Source: Nomia melanderi (lineage: Eukaryota; Arthropoda; Insecta; Hymenoptera; Halictidae). Taken from it: a stretch of DNA of 64,000 nucleotides. Position numbers and translations under genes: made by a program. The notes under the pieces are model-generated. The model made no database searches, was not told the DNA's origin, and was given only the letters and a program-made list of their open reading frames with translations. Positions 55,880-64,000 of the stretch are shown piece after piece; positions within the stretch are counted from its first letter, which is position 1; every line of letters begins with the position of its first letter. The DNA lies in NCBI RefSeq assembly GCF_051020985.1, contig NC_135010.1:13638001-13702000 (forward strand). The letters are read 5' to 3'.

Positions 55880-58800
55880 GTTACCCCACACCCAAGTTCC
55901 CTCAAATCTCGAAACTAATAACTTCCCACGCGTTCGGACGCGAAACCGTCGAGGCCCCGAACGGAAAAATAAAAGCGAACGCGACTTTCGATCGCCGCAG
56001 TCGCCGCAGCAGAGCGGTACCGGCGGTTTCGCGCGCAGAGCCCGCGAGCGGCGGGCCATCGATCAGCGAAACAAGGCAGAAACCCGCTTTTTTCCCTGTT
56101 CCTTTTCGTGGCACGTAGCGCATTTCATTTACGCGAGGCTCGCCGCGGCGCGGCTCGGCTTGGCGCGGTTCAAGGTATCTCGGCTCGCAATCAGCGCGAA
56201 CCCGAGGACTGGCCACGCGAAGAGGGAACCGCAGAGCTTACGCAACGTTAGGGGGCCGCGTGATACGGAACGGGGGTTGCCGGGCGGCCAAGTGGCAGCA
56301 ACCCGTCGGGGGCCGCCGAATGCCGTTCCATGGCACGCGGAACACGGAATATCCGTTTTAGAAATGAGCTTACTTTAAGGCCGTCCAACGACCCGCCTTC
56401 CTGCGGGATCCCTCCGCGCGATGGAGATCGGTAATTAATCATTTAGGAAGCTGCCCTAGCTCTCTCTCTCCCTCTTCCTCCTTCTCCTTCCATTTCCCTC
56501 CCTCCGTGGAGGTTTGCGGCCAGGGGGTGGCGGCGGTGCCGGGAGGCAGGGGTTAAACGGAATAAAAGGCAAGCTCGTGTGTGCACGACCGGCACGACCG
56601 AGGAAACGCCAAATGGCCAGCGTGGACTGAGATTGGCTTCGACCACGAACGCCGGCGTTCCGGCTTACGTAGAACTGGGGCTTCCTTTACATACGTACCA
56701 CCTACCGACCACTGGCGTAGAAATCACATCCTCCCCCTCCAGCGGCGTCCTCCATTGCGTCTTCGAATCGTCCCGCCGCAACATGTTTCTTTTCCGTTCG
56801 AATTAGCGCGCGTCCCTCCTACCTCGACGCTTCCGGTGGCTTCTTCGGGGCGTCCTTCCTTTTGCGAATCGTTGTGGAACATTCCCTGGATCCGAAGGGA
56901 AGATTGTAGAGTTAAATGGCTGCGCGATCCAAGGAACGAGCAAAAACTACGAGCTGAGTAGACGGTTTCTACGTGATCCGCGGTCGTAATGGCGAGTAGA
57001 ACGTTCTTTTATATTAATAGAACGTTTCCCTTCGGTACGGTAACCAAGACCCTGTGATTTGAACTATATTTACCTACCTGGAACCCTCCTCCCGTGAGCA
57101 ATTTATCGGTGTCGCATGGAGGAAAAATTTAATGGGCCTGCCCCGGTCGTGGGCGGCGCGGAGAGGGCGGGAGACGGTCCTACGACATTGGCAACCCTCT
57201 CGTGCGTAGGACGAAAGTACGTTCCCGGCTAACTACGTTCGCGGGAGTGTAGGTACGTAAACCGTGTATCCTACGTATGTTCCAGTCGTTATCGCAATCT
57301 CGACCCCGTTTGATATAACAGTCACTGTGACGACTATCGTCTTCCGACACGCGAGGCCGTTGCAGGGTTTTACACACCCCGCACGGACCTCTATGAAATT
57401 GTTACAATAGGTGGAGTAACTAACGGCGACGGCGATAACGGCGATCTAACGACCATCGCCGTAGGATATCGCCTCGGCCTTACGGAACGCCGCTACCAGA
57501 AAGGACAAAGGTCTCTTTTTCTTTTCTTCTTCGTCTTCTTCTTCCTCTTCCTCCGCCTAGAACGCTTTTTTCTCCCCTTCCCCCTTCGCGTTCCTATCGC
57601 GGCGTTCTCGTGCCGGCCACGGTATTTATAAACCGAAACCATGAAATTCTCTAATTTGCGGCCGCGCAGATCCGCGGCGCTGATTTATACGGGGTGCTCG
57701 TTCGGGAAACAAGGCGCGGTATTATATTTTTAGCGGGAAGCGCCGCGCGCCGGCGATCGGCGCGCGAAGATGCACCGTCCCGGCTAATTAAAATTAATTG
57801 AAAGCACAATGGAAAAGCCGGCGGGGGGATAGAAAAGCCGCGCACGCAACCGGGGATAATTAAGCGCGGGCCGGCGAGTTCTTTGTAAATTATCGTTACC
57901 AGCGCATAAAGCGGCGCGCCGCGACGTTTACGGGTATTATAATTTCGGCGTGGACAAGCGGCCGCCGGTTTATTTATCGGGACCATAACTCGTTGGTCAA
58001 CGGCCCGAAAATTCGTGCTGCCTCTCGGCTTTTTCTGCCGCGACGCGTCGGTTCCATCGAGAGAGAAACTCCTCTGACGAATCCGAGCTCTCTGTCGCCT
58101 GCGAGCTAGAACTAATCGATCGACTGAACAATCGTGACCAGCTAGAGGCTTCAAGTCGAACGTTGCTGTTTAATGAGTTTCCTCCATTTCTCAACTAGAG
58201 TTTGCTGCGAATGGGTTTAGCTTCGAAGTATTCGAATTCTACGGTTTAAAATATATAGAAAGACTCGACGATCGTTGGCTAAGGACTCGCGTGACCTAGA
58301 CCTAAGCGTCAATTAGACGACGAGATAGATGCGATTAGTTAGGAAGAAACGGAACCGTGTAGGGTGCGGACAGAGTGGACCCGAGACGGAAGGCGGAGGA
58401 GTTCAGGGGTTGGACATATCCTGACAGGATCCATAAACGCGGCCGTGATCCGGGACGGCGGTTAGAAGGTGCTAACGAGCGTTCCCTAGCCGTAGTCGAT
58501 CCTTCGAATCGCGGCGATGTCCCAAGGGCTGCCATTACCGTTGCCTTTGCCGTGTCCCCGCCATTATCCGCTACGCTACCACCCTTGCCAGTCTCTTCTA
58601 GCCGCCCCCTTGGAATCACGGCCCTCCTCGTTAACCTCGAAACGATCCTTCCGAGGGTGTCTCTCCCTCCGGTCTTCTCTCCTCTCGTTTCCTCTGTTTA
58701 CCGTTCGCGACCCTCCTGTTTCGAACAACACGAGGATACACGTTTCCTCGCCGAAAGATCGAATTCCAACGGTGAGATTCAAATAAACGAACCGCCAGAA

Positions 58801-59675
58801 ACGTACGTTCGACGACGCTTCGGATTCTTTCAACGGTTTCGCACGCGAAAATCGCGTTCCGAGCGTGGAATTCGATGAAATTCGCAGATAGAAACGCGCG
58901 CGCGTAAACGATCGTTCCGCGTTTAACCGTTTCCCCAGCGAGGATCGTGTTCCGAACGCGAAATTCGAACAGCGAAGCTAAACACGTTCGTCCGAGGATG
59001 ATTCGCGCACGGTTTCCGCGCGAACAGGCCGAAATTCCGTTCGCGGGATTCAAAGAAAGCCGCGTCCACGGTCGATTCTCGAAGTATGTTTTCGCAAACA
59101 GCACCACGGTGGATACGCGGGCGTTCGGACCTCCCCCGATCGAGTTTCCCGCTTGCAAAAACAAGCCGCTCGTGTTTTCGCGCGATGATCAGTCCACCGT
59201 GAATCCGAACCGCCATCGCGCCGCGCGCGTACCGTCTGTTTTCGCGCGCGCGGAGAAACAACAGTTTCCCCGGACCGCATAACCGCAGCCCCGGCCCATT
59301 ATTTCGCGTTGGCCCGTGTAAAAATATACGATCGCCGAGCTGGCTCGATCGTTCGCGGAACGGGGGAAAAAAATTGAAGGGAGAAAGAGACGAAGAGAGA
59401 GAGAGAGAGGGGAGGTGGAGAGATCACGGAACGAAACCGACAACGGAAACGCGCGCCGTGTGCGTTATGCTCTCGTGTTCCAGCAACAACCCCTGCGAGC
59501 ATCAACCTTTTCCTACCGGCGGATCATAATCAAGCCAGTCATTAAAAGCGAACCGAGCAACAAATGAGATTCTAAACGGTGCACCGCAAGGGTGACTACG
59601 TTTCACACCGATAACTCGAAATATAAAACGTTCGTACGTTGGTAATATATGTATATCCAGGAAATGGGAGCGCAG
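55880..59675. other. GC-rich non-coding DNA
   Basis: No gene recognised. Pyrimidine tracts lie at 56457-56508 and 57510-57585. The region 58335-59290 has many overlapping frames on both strands (up to 177 codons, minus 58631-59164), and short direct repeats of the type CGCGAAATTCG. No domain is recognised. Confidence 0.5.
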
Positions 59676-59755
59676 AGACGAGACCAGACCAGATCAGACC
59701 AGACCAGACGAGACGAGACGAGACGAGACGAGACGAAACGAGACTAGACTAGACG
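59676..59755. repeat. Pentanucleotide array (AGACC)n to (AGACG)n
   Basis: About sixteen five-base units in register: AGACC and AGATC types first, then a run of AGACG (with one AAACG), then AGACT twice. The unit changes in blocks along the array. Confidence 0.95.
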
Positions 59756-61459
59756 TTTCTCATTACGCTCATTGTATGTCTGTCCGCCCGTCGGTTCTAG
59801 CCAGTCTAATTGCCGCCGCTACCGTGCCGCGATTACGTTCACCGATAACGGGTTTGATTATAACTGTTAATCGCGGCGCGCCACGATTACGCCAAGATTA
59901 TAACTAATTATTGACTTAAACACCACGGGAGTAGCCCGAGACGGGTTCCCTCGACGCGTTCCCCCCGTGCGCACAATACACATCGAATTTCTCACGCGGA
60001 TGCGTGGCACGCACCGTGAACGTTTCGCGTTCAATGAATCTGCCCAGGTACGTTGAACCGTTTTTCCATCCTCCCGTCCTCCGATCCGTACGCCTGCGAC
60101 TCGAGGACACGGTTTCCGGCTGGTCTTATCCCTTCGCGATCCTTCGCCGGCCGTAATTAACCCCTTGCGCTCGGCAAACGAGTCTCATTGCTAGTCGCCG
60201 CTCGATCGCGGAGTTTTTCTTACTAAGCTTTCTACAGTTGCCTTCGAGAAACATCGTCTATATGTCACACGTCCGACACATTCGAAGCTGCAATGCGATC
60301 AATCTTTCTATCTAAACATCTATCAATCAATAATCCACGTAACCACAACCCATAGAACTCCCCCGCAGCTGAAAACACAAGAACACTCTGGAGACCAGTG
60401 AGTACCATCCAGCAACGTTCCAAGAAACGCGAGAGAGCCAAAAACGAAGCCAGGTCGCGGAGCAAAAGGAAACAACGAGAGACGAAGAAAAGGGATCAGG
60501 AAAAGTGGAGCGGGGAACGGAACCCGATCGTAAATCAGCGGCGGGCACGGAATAACTGGCAGAAAACCGCGATAAATCAGGGATCCCCGGGGCAGCCGAA
60601 TTAGGAAATTGCCTGCTTAAAAACCGCAATGACGTTAATCCCGACGCCGCAGCGCGAGGCTCGCCGTTCACGTGCGCCGCGGAAAATAAGATTCCCCGAT
60701 CCGGCCAAGAAGCGGTTCTCTCCCGTGCCGCGGCCTCCGCCGCCGACGCCGCCGCGCTGGGAGGAATAATGTGGAATAAAATCAACGTAACTCAATCGCG
60801 GTTGTCCTTCCCGATCAGCCTCCCCGTCTCGAAGCCGCTGATAAATCTTCCTCGATACCGGCTACCTGTGTAGCGCAGCCGAACGCGTTGCGCGTCCCGT
60901 CCCTCTAATTCCCCGTCGACCTCTCGACGCTCGCTGCCGCGCCCGCGCCGCGGACCGAGGAAACGATAAAGCTTCGCGTCCGTAAAAATCTTCCGCGGGA
61001 ATTTATCACCGTTCGACGTGTATCTGGCATCCCGGGAGAGCTTCCGCCGCTTCCCCCCCGGCCGCCTCCGCCGCATTATGCGTGCCCGTGATCGGTGCCC
61101 CACGTGAAATACTGCCGAGAGTATCCGCGCGGAAAGCCCCGGCGAAAACACTCGCGCGACAAGCGCCCGGATGAAACGATCCGACAGACGTTTGCGTCGG
61201 GATTTAGGGGGGGAACGGAGGGACGGGGCGCTTTTCAACGGGAGGAATGTAATTGGGAGGACGTCACCGCGCGCGATGCATTTCGGGGTGAGTCGCTCGG
61301 AGGTCCTCGTGATTTCTTGCGGACGCGCAGGAATGGGGAACCTAGTGTCTGGAGGTCTGAGAATCTTGGAACAGTTCTCGTCGATGCGATTCGTCGTGGG
61401 GATATTGTAATTAACTGTTTGGCTACGGCAGAATGTCAACGCGTTTCTACGATAGTCTA
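59756..61459. other. Unique non-coding DNA
   Basis: No gene recognised. TTAACCCCTTGCGCTCGG at 60157 is a lone left end of a TTAA element. The 215-codon minus frame at 60792-61439 is Arg-rich and unrecognised. Confidence 0.5.
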
Positions 61460-61628
61460 TTGAAACCGTGAGAATGAATAACTAGGTTAAACTAATCTGA
61501 GAGAATCACGTTTATATAATACGTGACTAACTGATGATGTAATCGTCGAATTGGAAGTCGGTTGCAGATGATTGACAGTTCTAAGCGAACTTCGATTGTC
61601 AATAATATTTTACGAGCGCCAATAGTAG
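61460..61628 (+). repeat. Hairpin-family dispersed repeat, copy Q
   Basis: It shares ordered blocks with copies P and R. The central palindrome at 61506-61526 has arms TCACGT and ACGTGA around the conserved AT core, and it pairs perfectly with arms different from those in copy P. Confidence 0.75.
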
Positions 61629-61670
61629 AGGTTAAGAAGCATTTCTAGTGGAAAGGTGAGGTGTATAGGG

Positions 61671-61757
61671 TTAACCTCTTGAACCTCCGACAACCACAGC
61701 GATTGGAACTGTTCTGCCGATGGTAATTTATCAATTCGATGTAACGCGAAGGGTTAA
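61671..61757. mobile_element. Possible short TTAA-bounded remnant (87 bp)
   Basis: It starts TTAACCTCTTGAACC and ends GCGAAGGGTTAA. The ends match only over TTAACC, so this may be chance or a heavily deleted element. Confidence 0.3.
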
Positions 61758-64000
61758 TAGACCGGCTAACGTCGACGAAAACGATCCGGAACGCGCGAAG
61801 CGGCGCAGAAGCCCGCGATAAACTTTCGGGGCGCCGACAATAGACCGGAATCGATGTCGCGACCCGTCTGACTTCCATCCTGGAACACGCAGTCCCCGCT
61901 AATGAGTTTCGGCCGGCGGCAGCGGCGTAAACCCGAGCGATCCGTGAGAGAGCGCGCCCGCGAACGGCTAGGCATAAGCGGCGGGAATCGACGTCGATAT
62001 TATACGACGACAATCGATTACGACTCGTAACCGCCACTCGCCGTAAATAGGAGATCACGAATCGTGACCAGGACAAACGAACCAACGCGCGACGGACGAA
62101 CGGACACGGACGGACGGACCGCGCACCAATGCACATACGTTCCGCCTCGGCGCATTAATCGAGTTATTAATTATGTAGTCTCATGCTAATTGCATCTGTA
62201 ATCTGGCCGGGGAGAGCTATCCTCGTAAAATATCCATTCGCGATTTACGTTCGACTGGCTCCCGATTTCGGATCAAATGAGCCGTGCTCGTTTCAACCTG
62301 TTCCGGGCGGCGTTCGCCGCCTCCGACATTATGCTTCTTGCGCGGAACATTCGCGAGGTGAACCGTACTTCCGCCCGGAGCCGTATCAATGGCGCCTTCG
62401 CTTGTCCCGCTGGTAACCGCTCCGACAGGCAACGCGATATCCGCGGTGGGAAAAGTGCACGAAGTGCGCGCCTCCTAGACGAGTATCTTATACGAAGCTT
62501 CATTTATCAACGAAACGTACAACTGGAACACGTTTCTCGCTGGAACCTGTATTTCGTGAATGCTAAAGTAGAAAAACTGTGCCGTCTACAGATAGCCGAG
62601 CCTCCAGTGAACAACACGTTCACTCGATCAAACGATAACAAAGTGCATTCGACGTCTGTAAACACAGGTTAATCGATTTTCTTTAATTCAACAGAAACTG
62701 AGTTCACAAACGTCACGTGTGTTCGTCCGCGGTCAGTTCGGCAGCCCCGACAACCGCGTTACTTTCTATTTACCGTCGTTCGGTTACACTTCCTCCTATC
62801 GCCGAGCCTCCCATCAAACCCGAGAAAGTTCTGAACGCGATACCCGCTAATCAGGGCGGCGCGTAAAGTTTTATCGCTCTCGTAAAGCTTTTATCATCCC
62901 ATTCCGGGATCGCGGCGAGCAGCGTTGATAAAATGGGATCCAGCGAGGGCGAAGGAGGCCGCGGAATCGAGCGTTCCGACATCAAAGGGACCCCGTGTCC
63001 TAGCCTCCCCTTTTCCCAGGCGCGGTTCCTTAAGAATCCTCGGCGACAGGCACCTGTCGTGCGAGCCAAGGTGCACACGCAGCCCCGCGAGTGTGCACAC
63101 TCGGTTCCCGGCGCGGGGTGCGTGCAAGAAGCCGCGCTACGGTTATTACACGCGTCACGCGGCACACCACGGTCACGCAGCCCTCCGACCTCCTCCTCCG
63201 GCGAGCGCCTCCGCGGGGCGGGAGCCTTATCGTCACCCTTTATCTTGTCAAACGAAGGGGCAGCACGTATTACGCCACTTACCGGCCACCGAGTCGCGCA
63301 CCTTCCTCGAAAAAGAGGTCGGAACCAGCTTAAACAACCTCGACCGGAACCTGCACGCGAACCGAGACGTTACCGGCCACCGCCACCTGCGATCCAGCCG
63401 ATAGATAAGCTGCTGACTTTAATCGCGAATCGGCTCTGATAGGTCACTGTCTTATTCCTAGAGGTCCTCGACGGTGATCGTGTATCAGTCTCGCGGATTT
63501 CACTGAATTCACGAAGGGCAACGGTGAAATTCGTTTCTTTGAACTCGGAACCACGTATTCTAGAAAGCTTTTGATGCTAGGAATTGTATGGAGAATTTCG
63601 TGTTCACGAGCGAATGGGAACTCGCTTGATTCGAAGCTCGCGAATGACTGTTTCTAGGAAAATTCGACAGTTAAGCGGTTAAGTATTATGTCTTTAAATA
63701 GGAAATAAATGAAAATAGGAAGAGGATAAATCGCTAAGGATCGGATTCTATGGATAGTTCGACAGAGAAGCAGTTGATTAAAGTAAATATTCACGGTGGA
63801 ATCAGCGAACAACCGAGCGGCTCGGTTTTTCCTTTTACAGAACCCTCGAGAGCGAATCTATTAAGATTTCAATCGGCTCGCAGTTCACTTTGCGCGTCAC
63901 TAAATCAATTTCCTCGGCAGCTCCTCCGGAGCGCGTCAGTTATCTTCTTAATCGTAATAACAGAAGAAACCGGTGAATTACTTCGAGCCGTTCGTCCGGT
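61758..64000. other. Unique non-coding DNA
   Basis: No gene recognised. Frames at 62925-63439 are long but overlap each other in three phases and show no known domain. Confidence 0.5.

Noticed and set aside
60792..61439. 215-codon minus-strand frame
   Set aside because: Arg-rich GC-driven frame with overlapping frames on the other strand and no known motif.

Overview
The window looks like non-coding nuclear DNA from an animal, most likely an insect and possibly a bee or other hymenopteran. That assignment is an inference from composition: many CpG and CGCG words, GC-rich stretches alternating with AT-rich patches, abundant microsatellites, and dense short TTAA-bounded elements. There is no bacterial layout: no operons, no ribosome-binding sites, no long coherent reading frames. 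I recognise no protein-coding gene, tRNA, rRNA or known microRNA. The longest open frames (about 215 codons) are roughly the maximum expected by chance in this much DNA of this composition, and they lie in low-complexity or GC-rich tracts.

What the sequence does show clearly is a set of short non-autonomous DNA transposons (MITEs). At least eleven families start and end with TTAA and carry short terminal inverted repeats, most beginning TTAACCC. This is the piggyBac-like signature. They are labelled T1 to T11 here by their termini. Several are nested: one element sits inside another exactly at a TTAA. The cleanest nests are at 20860-21324 (T4 in T1), 23815-24266 (T5 in T1), 29727-30205 (T4 in T3), 33260-33878 (T4 and T11 in T1), 50853-51276 (T4 in T3) and 52006-52391 (T7 in T3). 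The nesting order makes T1 and T3 hosts and T4, T5, T7 and T11 later arrivals. A different MITE with TA-type ends lies at 48678-48982. A dispersed family with a changing but base-paired central hairpin has three copies (22343, 24367, 61460).

Layout: 1-11 kb is mostly unique GC-rich DNA with a T1 copy, a 189-bp tandem duplication carrying two copies of a 5' splice-site-like motif, microsatellites and a GC palindrome. 11-18 kb has a T1 copy, a large pyrimidine tract ending at a TATA-like box, and a 152-bp tandem repeat. 18-38 kb is the MITE-rich core. 38-49 kb has two minisatellites (16-bp unit at 39.3 kb; an in-register 8-bp unit at 44.1 kb), a TCC array and several MITEs. 49-56 kb has further nested MITEs. 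56-64 kb is largely unique, with a pentanucleotide array and one hairpin-family copy.

A few short segments have good splice-site-like borders and open frames (18949-19016 +, 20295-20427 -, 34294-34390 -, 42710-42776 +, 46337-46414 -, 54411-54580 +). They fall on both strands, match no family I know, and are offered only as low-confidence exon candidates. The window is best read as an intergenic region or the inside of a very large intron.
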